Source: Roridomyces roridus (lineage: Eukaryota; Basidiomycota; Agaricomycetes; Agaricales; Mycenaceae). Taken from it: a stretch of 64,000 nt of DNA. The notes beneath the pieces are model-generated. The model worked only from the letters and a program-made list of their open reading frames with translations, ran no database searches and was not told the DNA's origin. The translations under genes were made by a program, and so were the position numbers. Below, piece by piece: positions 23,236-33,170 of the stretch (positions are counted from its first letter, which is position 1; every line of letters begins with the position of its first letter). The stretch covers positions 1,054,001 through 1,118,000 of the forward strand of contig JARKIF010000019.1 in the NCBI GenBank assembly GCA_029378245.1. Direction: 5' to 3'.

Positions 23236-25195
23236 CTACCGTCCAATGTACTTGATCTCCAACCACCTTGCAGGGAGGCTAAAGAAGGTACCGCAGTCAG
23301 CATCATCAAAGAAGAGGGAAGAACGAAAGAAGAGAAGAAAACTCACTAAACGATCCCCGCAAACGCACCCGCCAGCTCAAACCCAATATCCCCTCCAAAC
23401 GGATTCGCATCCCCACCCACCAGCGCGCCAATCTTGCCAATATACCACACCTGCGCCATCCCCATCGCAGTTCCCAGCGCACCAAACAAGAAGGCTACAA
23501 GCGCAGCGATCCCAATAGGCGTCTTGTCCTGCCGGTTCCACGTATTCGGCGCATCGTACGAAGTCGAATGAGCCGTGGCGGAATACGAAATGCTCGAGGA
23601 GGACGACGACGACGAAGATGGAGAGCCAGTAGCCGAGGACGTTCATAAAGTCTTCGAGGGAGGTGGAGAATGAGTTGGCACCGGCGATGGCGATGGGGAT
23701 GTACTAGCGGGGAGGGTTAGATGGGAAGTGGACAAGGGGAGGAGGAGGGACGCACGATGGCGGTGATGACGATGGGCCAGACGAGACGCGGGATCTTGGC
23801 GATCCATACACCGAGGACGCTAATAGACAGTCCCATCGAGTACACATCTGTCCCGTCGTCAGTCAGTCTCCGGGCTAGGAGGAGGAGGACGCACTGATGA
23901 TGTTATTCGCCACCACGCTCAGCACGAGGAGTACCATGCAGAACTTGCCAAAGTTACCGACGACGGGGACGAGCACGGCGTGGAGGAGACCACCGAGCTC
24001 GTTGGCATCGTAGGCGGCCGTCCAGTCGGCGTTGGAGGGCGCGGCACCACCGGCCACGCACATGATGGCAGCACCGAGCCATTGAATGAGGACGAGCGGG
24101 AAGATGAGGCCCGTCTGCAGAACGGACAAGTCAGCAGCAGCTGGAGGAGAAGAGGGAGGGACGCACGTATGTCCACGCAAACGTCTTCCACGCCGGGGTG
24201 GTGGCGGGCTGATAGACATTGTAGTCACTCGCAAGCGACACCCAGCCGACGGCAAAGCCAAAGCACACGCCCATGAAGGACAGCACATTGGAGGCCTCTG
24301 CCTGACCGGTCTCCATGGGCACATTGACGAGGTGCTTGGCGGCGCAGCCCAGGAGGATGAAGAACGTGATGGCGGTGGGGATCCATGACCACTTTTCGTA
24401 GATGTGCACGTACTTGTAGCCGGCCATACCGAGGATGAGGGTGACGATCGCAATAATCACAACTCCGACAGCGTCGCTAATGGTGTTCTCCGATACGGCG
24501 ACTAGAGTCTGTGCACCCGCGATGGAGTTGATGGTGCTCCACCCGACACATGCGATACAGTTGAGAAGCGCGACGATACGGGCACCGTGCCAACCCCACG
24601 AGTAGCGCGCCGAAGTCATTTGTCTGCGTCGCACGTCGGTCAATGCGAAGAGTCGGGTGAAGAGTACAACGCACCTCAATCCCAGTTTCGGTCCGAAAGT
24701 CGCCATGTAAGCTATGAGAGGTGAGTTGGGGCCCTCCGGCATTGCAAGAAAACACACCTGGCAGAATCGCTGGGGAGGGCATGAGTACAAAGTCGCTATA
24801 GCAAGAGGAGACTCACCAGTGAAGACATTCGTGAAGAAGATAACCAGCATACTATCCCCGAGTCCCAGGAAAAAGATGCTCGGGCCAAGAATGCCAATCC
24901 CAAAGGTCGGGAGGACGCAGTTGGCAGCTAGCCAGATGAAAAAGTTGGCGCTCGGGACGTCGGTACGGACAGAGGGATCATCCGGGACTCGTTGGATACC
25001 ACGGGCCTCGATGCCAAGGGCACGCTCCAGACGAGCAGACAAGGCGAGGGAGCGACCAAAGAAGGAGGTGGGGTCGACGGGCTTGTCCTCGAGGGCGAGA
25101 CCATTGGTGGTGGGCAAGGACTCGACGTCGATGTCACGTGTGGGGCTCGCTTGCTTCTCAGGATCCGATGCGAACGATTTGCGCTCGTCCGACAT
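23236..25195 (-). CDS. purine-cytosine permease (NCS1 family, FCY2-like)
   Basis: A plasma-membrane proton symporter for cytosine/purines. The protein starts MSDERKSFASDPEK with a hydrophilic cytosolic tail of about 85 residues. The first transmembrane segments include NFFIWLAANCVLPTFGIGIL. Family motifs follow: MTSARYSWGWHGARIV, VGWSTINSIAGAQTL, YKYVHIYEKWSWIPT, ASDYNVYQP (NCS1 signature region) and GLIFPLVLIQWLGAA. The last exons give the typical tail: FGGDIGFELAGAFAGIV joins YLPARWLEIKYIGR across an intron with donor GTGAGT. About 510 residues with 12 predicted membrane segments, which is normal for the family. The frame is open after removal of about six short introns. The start is the ATG that removes an implausible arginine/proline leader. 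The gene is isolated from the biosynthetic genes. Confidence 0.88.
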
Positions 25196-25299
25196 TGCGA
25201 CGGGCGGAGGGGACGCTCGACGAGAGGGACGACGAGGAAAAGGAAGGGAGGGGAGGGCAAGGCACACGAGATTTTTGCAAACGGTCGGCTCTGCTTAAT

Positions 25300-26340
25300 A
25301 TATTATGCGTTGTCGTATCTCATCAACGACTCCATGTGCATGCCTCTCTGTCCTATCCCATACCACTTCTCAAGCTTCCCGGCGCTCCGTCAGTCTGTGA
25401 GTCCAGATGTCAGGGCCTATCCCAGTCGGTCTTAGCATCGGGGTCGACCTAGTACCCGCCCATGTTCCCTCCCTTGTCAGGAACGGCAGCGAAACACTGC
25501 AGAGATATGTCCAAAAAGATAAGCTGGAGCAGACGGACCATGTGGTACCAAATTTCCCGTTGTGGCTTGGCATCGGAGTCAGTGCGTCTTCTCGTCTCTC
25601 CGGCGATACTCCACATCCCTCCAACATGAGTATCTGCTTTGCTCATGTGCCCCCGGCGCCCACACTCGACCAGCCTATTCATGGCCAACGTCCCGCGAGG
25701 TCCAGGCCCAATCACCTCCGCTTCTCAGCGCCTAATTAAAGATACGACCCGTTGCGCTCACTCGGGATTTGACCTTCCGGGAACGGATAAGCAGCATTGC
25801 ATATTGTTTGCCGCAATCAGCAATCCCGCCTTGGCGCCCCCTGCCCCGACGCACTGGACGCACTCCTTTGAGTTTGGACCCACAACTCCAACTCCATCTC
25901 CATCTCCACTGTCTATCATCTCATCGCGAAGCCCGGCCAAAGCGGCGCCTTATGTGTCTCAGACATCTACGGCACCCTCCTGACATGCACATAGGGTCTC
26001 CGACGCTCCGAGCGTCATTTTATCTCACGTCTCATCCCTTCTCACCCCGTCCCTTCGCTTCTCATCAGTTCTCATCTCGCCATGGCCAGCAAGCACACCA
26101 CCAGGCACAGTACCCACACAACCATTTCGCCGTCTTCCCTTCCCTTCCCTCGCCTTCCCAGCATCCGTCATCGGACCACCACATGAAATGCACCCGCCGC
26201 GTTCTCGAAGCTCTCGACGCGGCGTTTAAACTGCCCCACCTTCCCTGCCATATGCAAGCCGTCCCAAGGGTACCCACACCGGTAACACAATACGTCGCGC
26301 GGTGTGTGCTAGGACTGGAATTCATTACACGCTGGATATG
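25300..26340. other. intergenic upstream of the permease
   Basis: Contains an AT-rich block (TAATATATTATG near 25297-25308) about 105 bases upstream of the permease start, a possible TATA region on the minus strand. A 190-codon plus-strand frame (25769-26341) is low-complexity and not convincing. Confidence 0.35.
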
Positions 26341-26351
26341 AGGGAATGTAA

Positions 26352-26436
26352 GACCCAGGAGCGCGTGCCTGCTAGAGATGGGTGGGATGAGCCAAAATGT
26401 GGAGCGGAAGGACCCCGTTCGACTCGGGGCTGGGTC
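26352..26436 (+). repeat. tRNA-like unit 1
   Basis: Acceptor-like GACCCAG (26352-26358) pairs perfectly with CTGGGTC (26430-26436). T-arm CCCCG-TTCGACT-CGGGG. The D hairpin is degenerate. A T6 run follows about 20 bases downstream. Confidence 0.6.
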
Positions 26437-26611
26437 ATAGTGGCCTAACGTTGTGCATTTTTTCCTGTATCTACCCGGGCCGCATTTCCAACACCACCAA
26501 AATACAGGTTCATTTCCACGAGAGCGCTGCATTGGTATCACGTCTCACTTCTTCGCCTCCTCACCCAACTCTTACTCATCTCGAGTTGAAACTTGACACG
26601 TATGGATGTAG

Positions 26612-26708
26612 GACCCAGGAGCGCTCGGTGCGCGTCTGCAACAGATGAGAAGGAACAGCGCCACTAATATGTGAAGCGGAAGGACCCCGTTCGACTCGGG
26701 GCTGGGTC
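26612..26708 (+). repeat. tRNA-like unit 2
   Basis: GACCCAG (26612-26618) with CTGGGTC (26702-26708). D-position hairpin GCGC-TCGGT-GCGC, here with a 5-base loop. Intact T-arm. A T6 run follows, and the unit tail is interrupted by the inverted-repeat element at 26775. Confidence 0.6.
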
Positions 26709-26774
26709 ATCATTGGTTGGGGGTGTATCTGCGTTTTTTCCTGCATCTACCTGGGCTGTAGGCTCGAATCCAGC

Positions 26775-27790
26775 CTGTCGTATCGAAAGATTCACTGTCG
26801 ATAGACAGGCTGGTCGATCTGAGTTTGAATTCGGGGTGCTCCCGATCAAAGATTAATTTATCCTTAAAAGGCTATTCGGCACTCCGGCACAGATGCACAC
26901 TTGAGAACCACTCGTCGTTTGGCGCTGACGCCGCCTGCGACGAGCTAGCCCTCTGAGACATCTTGACCAGTTGAATACACAGATCCAGATACGATGGTCA
27001 CCATATGCATTTGAAAGAATGCTAAGTACAGGTACGGCGTACTGCCTACCAACTACCTCTACACTCGCGTCGCGCCGTCGCGTTGACCTTCCAACCTGAG
27101 CGCTGAGCGCTGAGACTCAAGCGAGACTCGAGCGTTGCACAAAGTGAGCGCCATTAAGTCGCGGAGAAGACGAGAGGCCGACGATGCGGTTACGGAAGAC
27201 GCGCCAAAGTGGGACACATCCTCGACCTCACGCCCCCAGACGTCCGACTCCAGGCGATGATCTTGGTAGCCTGGTAAGCAGCGGTGTAGCGAGCAGCAAA
27301 ACTGCATAGAATCATATGGGTGGTGGATGCGGGTCGCCGAAGTGGGCGGGTGTCGGTCACCGTGGCGGCGACCACGCACGGCTGTCTATACAATGAGGCT
27401 CTAGAAGAGCAGTAAGACTGCGACACACCTTGAGCCCAACCCCGTCAGCCTCTCCCATCTCCGGCGTCTCCTCTCAGTAGACCACTCCGAGTCCGTCGAG
27501 GTTTTGCTGCATCTTCGTCTTGTTGACCAAGATAGATACGCAGATGCGAGGGTGTGTGGCAGGCACAGCTGGAAGGTCTCGAGCGCAGTCTGGGAGCCCG
27601 CCGCGGGAAGAAAGGGATGGGAGGACAGCGTAGAGGATGGCGAAAGGCAAAGGACAGTGTTTACATGTGTCTTTGCCGAAGTGCCGAATAGCCTTTTATG
27701 GTTAAATTCATCATTGATCGGGAGCACCCCGAATTCAAACTCAGATCGACCGGTCTGTCTATCGACACTTGTTCATAGACAGACCGGCTC
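26775..27790. mobile_element. inverted-repeat (fold-back) element inside the array
   Basis: Two arms of about 100-130 bases face each other. The left arm, about 26780-26900, contains TCGATCTGAGTTTGAATTCG, GGTGCTCCCGATCAA and AAAAGGCTATTCGGCAC. The same text is read on the minus strand of the right arm, about 27675-27785. The outer end of each arm is itself a small hairpin (CAGCCTGTC...GACAGGCTG on the left, GGTCTGTCTAT...ATAGACAGACC on the right). The block TCTACCTGGGCTG from the host unit occurs on both sides (26745-26760 and 27795-27810), suggesting a target duplication or unequal recombination. No transposase frame is recognisable in the 770-base interior. Superfamily undetermined. Confidence 0.6.
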
Positions 27791-27928
27791 CGGTCTACCT
27801 GGGCTGCATTTCCAGGACCTAAATGTCCACCGAAATATGGGTTCACGTCGACGAGAGCGCTGCTATCCAGGTACGCTCGCCTCACCCAACTCCTACAAAC
27901 TCAGCTCGAGCTAACGTGAATGAATCCA

Positions 27929-28017
27929 GACCCAGGAGCGCGCGGCGCGCATCTGCCCAATATGGCCTCCAACATGGTGTCGTCGCAGTAGGTCCCCGTT
28001 CGACTCGGGGTTGGGTC
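27929..28017 (+). repeat. tRNA-like unit 3
   Basis: GACCCAG with TTGGGTC, D hairpin GCGC-GCG-GCGC, TCTGC (27952-27956) facing GCAGT, T-arm CCCCG-TTCGACT-CGGGG. Directly preceded by an intron-like segment 27871-27929 with donor GTACG, branch-like CTAAC at 27911 and acceptor CAG. Confidence 0.65.
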
Positions 28018-28184
28018 TTAGCATCGATGTGCTGTTTTGATTTTTGATTTGATTTGATTTTTTAAACCGAGCGGTCCCAAGATTGAATGAACCAAATCCA
28101 GCTTTATTGCGATGGAGCACAACTATCTTGGATCCAGGTGCGCTGAAATCATGTGGAACCATATTTGCGTATGTCTGCTTGATT

Positions 28185-28287
28185 GCGGTAGGTTCCCGTT
28201 CGACTCGGGGTTGGGTCATTGATAAAATCCTCCTCTCTTTTTGATCTATCGCAGCAGGTTCCCGTTCGACTCGGGGCTGGGTCATAC
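28185..28287 (+). repeat. tRNA-like unit 4, 3' halves duplicated
   Basis: Two successive 3' halves, each reading GC(g/a)G..AGGTTCCCG-TTCGACT-CGGGG followed by (T/C)TGGGTCAT, about 71 bases apart. The 5' half has no clear GACCCAG. A T7 run follows the second copy. Confidence 0.55.
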
Positions 28288-28435
28288 TTCCTTCCCTAAG
28301 CGGGTTTTTTTCCTGCCTCTACCCAGGCCGCACATGTCGACGAGAGCGCAACTATGGTACGATGATATCGATATCCTCACCTAACTATGTACTATTCTGT
28401 TGGCTGAGGTGCGTATGTATGTGTACTAAATGACA

Positions 28436-28523
28436 GATCCAGGAGCGCGCATCTGCGAAATATGGCCTCCAGCATTGGATTGCGTGTCATCGCAGTAGGA
28501 CCCCATTCGACTCGGGCTGCGTC
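28436..28523 (+). repeat. tRNA-like unit 5
   Basis: GATCCAG with CTGCGTC (one weakened pair). The D hairpin is collapsed (GAGCGCGCATCTGC). T-arm CCCCA-TTCGACT-CGGG. Preceded by an 80-base intron-like segment (28357-28436, GTACG...ACAG). Confidence 0.55.
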
Positions 28524-28691
28524 ATTAAATACTCGGAGGTTTGCCCATGTTTTGATTTTTCCTGCCGGACATACAGACTCCAGACGTCCAGCTTTACATA
28601 CTTCGATGGGGCCGCTACTATCGTAATTCCAGGTATGCCAAAATCCTTACCCGACTGCTACTTAGCTTGAGCTGCGGTGTATGAATGTACA

Positions 28692-28779
28692 GGCCCAGGA
28701 GCGCGCGGCGCGCGTCTGCGAAACGTAAATGTTCAACCAATTCATCGTAGTAGGTCTCCGTTCGACTCGGGGATGGGTC
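28692..28779 (+). repeat. tRNA-like unit 6
   Basis: GGCCCAG with ATGGGTC (six of seven pairs counting G-T). D hairpin GCGC-GCG-GCGC, T-arm CTCCG-TTCGACT-CGGGG. A T6 run lies about 20 bases downstream. Intron-like segment 28633-28692 precedes it. Confidence 0.6.
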
Positions 28780-28988
28780 ATTCGTCGATACCACCCATTT
28801 TTTGCGTTCCCGTCTTGTACCACAGTCTCAGTCCCGAGCCCACGGAATCGGACGTGCGCTACCATTCTGAGACCAGATACGATAATACAATTACATCCTT
28901 CGCTGGCCACTATCCGCGAACTGACGCGAATGAATCCACAGATCCAGGATCTTCAACTCACTATTATTCAGAGCCCACACGAATTCCA

Positions 28989-29054
28989 GACCCGGGAGCG
29001 CACGGCGCGCATCTGCACAACTTATGTCTTGTTGTGAGGACTCGGGGCTGGGTC
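28989..29054 (+). repeat. tRNA-like unit 7, internally deleted
   Basis: GACCCGG, D hairpin GCGC-ACG-GCGC, then a deletion removing the 5' side of the T-arm; the 3' side CTCGGGG and CTGGGTC remain. Confidence 0.55.
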
Positions 29055-29144
29055 ATTGGTCGAGTGGTATGTTTACATTGTTCCTGCATCTACTTCCCGT
29101 CGACGAGAGCGCAAATATGGCTGAGGTGCGTATATGAATGTACA

Positions 29145-29777
29145 GACCCAAGAGCGTGGCGCATCTGCGAAGTATGGCCTCAAGGATTTCATCGCGTGTG
29201 TCATCGCAGTTAGTGTTGCCGTGGCTCGGCTCCGGCTGGCTCGGCTCGGTAAGCCGTGTCAAGCCGTAAGCTGTGGCTCGGCTTGCGGCTCAGCCACGGC
29301 TCCGGCTCAAAAGCACATATCTTCTGGTGTGGAGACATTGAAGCTCAAATGAGTACCTGGATATCCACATAGACCCTCCCCATGCACGAACGACTCGAAC
29401 TGTGGTCGTGGCCGTTGTCAAGGCGTTGCCACCGCTGTCATCAGTGGCAAGCGTGAGTTTTCGGTCACATCTGTCACGGTCTCGTTAAAATTGGTATTCC
29501 AAACACCCCAGCACTCAGGACGGAAAGCAATTAGTGTAGCATGTATTTGCCAGAGCCATTGAAGTCATTTTGAGCCCACTCGGCCGTACCAAAATCCTCC
29601 AATCGGGCAATCTCCAAAATCCTGCCAAGCCGCGGCTAAGCGGCTTGCTGACAGCTGGCGATGGCTGGCTTATTTTTGGCTTGGCTCACACGGCTAGCCG
29701 AAGCCGAGCCGAGCCGCGGCAACACTAATCGCAGTACTAGGACCCCGTTCGAGTCAGGCTGCGTCATTGAAAAAAAT
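29145..29777 (+). repeat. tRNA-like unit 8, split by a hAT-like element
   Basis: The 5' part (GACCCAA, GAGCGTGGCGCATCTGC, ...ATCGCAGT) ends at 29210. The 3' part (ATCGCAGT, GGACCCCG-TTCGAGT-CAGG, CTGCGTC) resumes at 29728. The interruption is the element 29211-29727, inserted in the GCAGT segment with duplication of ATCGCAGT. Confidence 0.65.
29211..29727. mobile_element. non-autonomous hAT-like element (MITE), 517 bp
   Basis: Starts TAGTGTTGCCGTGGCTCGGCT and ends with the inverse, AGCCGAGCCGCGGCAACACTA (one or two mismatches). It is flanked by the perfect 8-bp direct repeat ATCGCAGT (29203-29210 and 29728-29735). An 8-bp target duplication and a TAGTGTTGCC-type terminus are hallmarks of the hAT superfamily. 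Subterminal regions are full of GGCTCGGC-type repeats in both orientations. No transposase frame, so it would need a transposase supplied in trans. Confidence 0.8.
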
Positions 29778-29957
29778 CCATGAACCCTTTTTCCTGTTCC
29801 CGTCTTTGTATTTGTCACAGTTCCAGCCCACAGCATGAGCGCTACCGACCAGGTACGATTACTACATCCTTAACTAGCCACTATCCGCGAACTAACGTGG
29901 ATGAAACCACAGACCCAAGATCTTTAACTCGCTATTATTCAGAGCGCATGAGTTCCA

Positions 29958-30050
29958 GACCCGGGAGCGCACCGCGCGCATCTGCACAACTTCTCTGGTG
30001 TTTTGAGGCAGTTTGTGGCAGGTGGTCCTCGCTCGACTCAAGGCTGGGTC
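29958..30050 (+). repeat. tRNA-like unit 9
   Basis: GACCCGG with CTGGGTC, D hairpin GCGC-ACC-GCGC, T-arm CCTCG-CTCGACT-CAAGG. Preceded by an intron-like segment 29853-29912 (GTACG, branch CTAAC at 29892, acceptor CCACAG). Confidence 0.55.
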
Positions 30051-30262
30051 GTGAGAGAAACGTGCCCAATTTTCCTTTTGTTCCCGTATTTATATTTGCC
30101 AGTCCCAGCTAACAGAAATACAGATGACTCGGAAGGCGCTACTCCATGAATACAGGTATCAGTACATCTTGATCGTCACTGATATCGATGTCTGTTACAG
30201 AGACTATGAATACAGGTACGCAAAAACGATACATCCTTACCCAACTGGAGACTGTCTCCACA

Positions 30263-30339
30263 GACCCAGGAGCACGCGGTGCACATCTGTATGAAGCATG
30301 GCAGCTGGCAACAGTCCTCGTTCAACTCGGGCCTGGGTT
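30263..30339 (+). repeat. tRNA-like unit 10
   Basis: GACCCAG (30263-30269) with CTGGGTT. The D-position hairpin is GCAC-GCG-GTGC: both sides differ from GCGC/GCGC and still pair. T-arm CCTCG-TTCAACT-CGGG. A T7 run follows. Intron-like segment 30216-30263 precedes. Confidence 0.6.
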
Positions 30340-30559
30340 CTTGCAAAGGAAGCAGGCTTTTTTTCTGCGAGTATGTACAGCACTGGAACAGGAAGATGTC
30401 AGCGGATGCCATCTCGACTCAGATGTAGGTTGTATGCACAAACCCTGTAGAGTCGAGCCAATTCTTTGCACAATCCATACATTGTCTCGCGGTATAGTAA
30501 CTTGTCATTACGAATGCACAATCATCCACTCGTATAGTGATAAATGACCCTAATGAACG

Positions 30560-30640
30560 CACCCAGAAGCGCCCGGCGCGCAGCTGCTCATCTTGTTCTG
30601 CGCTTCGTTTGCGTCTGGAACTGGAATTCGATGCTGGGGC
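30560..30640 (+). repeat. tRNA-like unit 11, degenerate end of array
   Basis: 5' half is clear (ACCCAGAAGCGC-CCG-GCGCGCAGCTGCTC). No intact T-arm follows. Confidence 0.45.
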
Positions 30641-32635
30641 AGCCACAGATATTCGGTGGGGGTGGAGGAGCAGCGGAAGGTTCAACTTCTAGAACCGCTG
30701 ATCTCCAGGTCGTAGGGCGATGGTGAGGCGTGAGAATGAACCCATGACGAAGACGCCAGACGAGGGCATCACCAACGCACACGGCTAACCCAACGAATAA
30801 GCGGCGAGGTCATCCAGTCGAATTATGAATATAGTAGTTCGGTGTTAGTTTTGGAACAATGCCGAATGAGAATCGGTGGACTGAACACAGTTGTGTTGTG
30901 AGCAAACATGAGCCTGCATCCCAGAAGACATTGGAAATGCAGGCCAAAGGCAGCCCATGATGAGCATATGCCCGGGTCCGAGTGCGGGATTAATCAACGA
31001 AAGATGCGGCGAACAGGCGAGATCCAAGAGGGCGCAGGATATCGACGATCACAGACAACACCAAACTTTGAAACTAGCGAGGTAGATAGAGACTTCGGGG
31101 CATCCATGATTCAAAGAGCATTTGAGCAAATTCCAGGATACGAGATTAGAAGTACCATCTTGACGCCCCGGAGTAAGTGATAACTCGTGGACAGGTATGA
31201 TGCGAAGGCCAGCTGTATCGAACACATCTTGAACGGAGAGGGATCCTTCAACTTTGGAATTACTGCATGAGGAAACTTGTTGGACCGTGCCCGGACTTGG
31301 CCAAAGTTAATAGCCACGTTGGAAGAGACCCTTATCGCAAGTACTGAGTAACCTTGGGGAAATCTGCGACGGCAGTGGATGTACAACCATGAGGTGCCCT
31401 CGACGGCCAGAGAGCTAAATCCAATCGAAGCAGATATAGGGAATAGGATATTTCGAGCTCGCAGATAGAAGGTGAAGAACCGATCGAAAGTTAACAGCCA
31501 TAAACCAGGTATACGGTTCGAAACCGCGGCGATTATGTGAATGGAGAGAAATGGGTTCAGGGAAATTGACGCAGAGTAAGACAGAAATAGTCGGAAAAGC
31601 CACTTTCAATGAATCCCAGTGTGATAGTTCAATTGGTCGCGAGAACGAAACTGCTCCAATAATGAGTCATGATTCGATGGTTAGGAGGTCCGAAGGGATT
31701 CCGTTTCGGAATATCGAAATCGAGCGACGGAGCGAGAGCATCAAACCACCCCGCTCATCTTGAATCATGAATGATATCTAGCTGAATGTCGCTCCGTTGC
31801 GTACACCATAACCATCAAGTCCACATCTTCGACCCAATGTGGAACAGAGATACAAACAGAGAAAGGGTTTGAAAAAGGAGAAATGTCCTGCTCGGATGAA
31901 TACCGAACACGGTGAACCGAACGAATGTGGGCGACGAGTAGAAGCATTTGGCGAGGTCAAGAGCCCAACCAGAAAACAATGAACATACAACCCCAAGGCA
32001 ACGAAATTTGGGTCAAGGTGTCGGAATAAAGGACGGCGCATACGATATACGGGAAGTTGCGAGAAGGCCGGATGTTGAACAGAGCGCGGCTTGTCAGTAG
32101 TCCAACAACGCGGAGCCCAGGTGGTGAACGTTAACCATGAGATGGACATGGATTCGAGAGAGAGGTCGGAGCTGCCCTGTGGTTCGATGGTACAGCCGAT
32201 GTACTTCATATAGGGCGATCCAGGGGTTGAATGGATGAATACTCCAGCAAGGGCACTCGATGGCGTGAAACTGAATGCTTTTGATAGCGGGAGACGAAAG
32301 AGCAAATCGCCGTCGATGCGTCGAAATGTGATGGCCGTGTGAGTGTAGAACCCAAGTCCAATCAGTCCAATAGTGCCATATTCGTCCATCGATGAAGCCA
32401 GCTGAGGAGAGTGCAAACCTGACTCCTATGAGTCAGTGGCATCAACCAAAGAAAGTTCTGTTGATCAGTCTTGAGGATAGAGCATGGAAAAGGGAGCTTG
32501 ACGCTTCGGATAGCGGAGGAAGTGATCCCGAGCTTGCAGGCATACATGCATATTATCAATGGCGCTCGATGGCCGGAAAAATTGGACACTTTTTGTTTGG
32601 AGGAAGGAAATGAAGTGGGTCGTTGGACCGCGGAA
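30641..32635. other. low-coding region, degenerate repeats
   Basis: No recognisable gene. Scattered copies of a degenerate block (CTCGATG..., ...CTTTTGATAGCGG, GCTTCGGATAGCGGAGGAAG) appear at about 32235-32300 and 32495-32520 and relate this stretch to the repeats at 33990-34650. A 212-codon minus-strand frame (31778-32416) is not supported by any motif. Confidence 0.4.
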
Positions 32636-32639
32636 TGAA

Positions 32640-33170
32640 CGACGGCTCGAGTGCCCCGAAAGAATGATGGGCTCGCATGCACCAAACGAATAATGGGCTT
32701 GAGTGCTTCGAATAATGGATGGCCTCGAATGCCTGCATGAAATATGGACTTGAATGTCCGGACGAAGAAGGGCCTCGAATGGCCACACGAAGAAAGGGCT
32801 TCAAATGCCCACACGAAGATTCAAGAATAGGCTTCGAATATCCGCCCGGAGGATGGATTCGAGCGTCCGAAGAATGGACTCGAATGTTCGAACGAAGAAT
32901 GGGCTTCGAATGCCCGAACGAAGAATGGGCTTCGAATCCCTGAACGAAGAATGGACTCGAATGTCCCACTGAAGAATAATGGGCTTTGAATGCCCGAACA
33001 AAGAATGGACTCGAATGTTCCACTGAAGAATAATGGGCTTCGAATGCCCGAACAAAGAATGGACTCGAATGTCCGACCGAAGAATAATGGGCTTCAAATA
33101 CCCGACAAACGAAGAGCGGACTCAAATGTCTGCACGAACGATGGGCTCGAATGCCCCGAATGAAGGATGA
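32640..33170. repeat. minisatellite, about 26-29 bp units
   Basis: About twenty diverged copies of a unit of the form CGAACGAAGAATGGGCTTCGAATGCC. Towards 32930-33100 they become more regular as dimers of about 57 bases alternating AATGGACTCGAATGT and AATAATGGGCTTCGAATGCC. Because the unit lacks stop codons in some frames, long frames run through it on both strands; these are not evidence of coding. Confidence 0.8.

Larger units (their letters stand above)
26352..30640 (+). repeat. tandem array of tRNA-like units with intron-like spacers
   Basis: At least ten head-to-tail units. After subtracting two inserted elements, unit starts are about 260-305 bases apart. A full unit has four parts: a tRNA-like block of about 85-97 bases; about 30 bases ending in a T-run (5-7 T); a conserved tail (CCTGCCTCTACCCGGGCCGC and, further on, GACGAGAGCGC); and a segment starting AG|GTACG and ending CTAAC...CAG just before the next tRNA-like block. 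The blocks share GACCCAG, GAGCGC-rCG-GCGC, a TCTGC...GCAGT pair, CCCCG-TTCGACT-CGGGG and CTGGGTC. Individual blocks are listed separately. Whether the array is transcribed, and by which polymerase, cannot be told from sequence. Confidence 0.7.

Noticed and set aside
25769..26341. 190-codon plus-strand frame upstream of the array
   Set aside because: Low-complexity proline/serine/histidine composition and no recognisable motif or splice context.
27823..28047. Coding interpretation of the tRNA-like units (for example VHVDESAAIQ joined to TQERAARIC)
   Set aside because: The peptide is not preserved between units, stops and frame changes occur, and sequence conservation follows base-paired stems instead.
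31778..32416. 212-codon open frame on the minus strand
   Set aside because: No domain, no conserved motif, overlaps degenerate repeat blocks, and neighbouring frames are comparably open.
32556..33125. 189-codon minus-strand frame encoding a repetitive protein (FEAHYSSVGHSSPFFVRA type)
   Set aside because: The frame is open because the minisatellite unit lacks stops; other frames on both strands are open over the same repeats.
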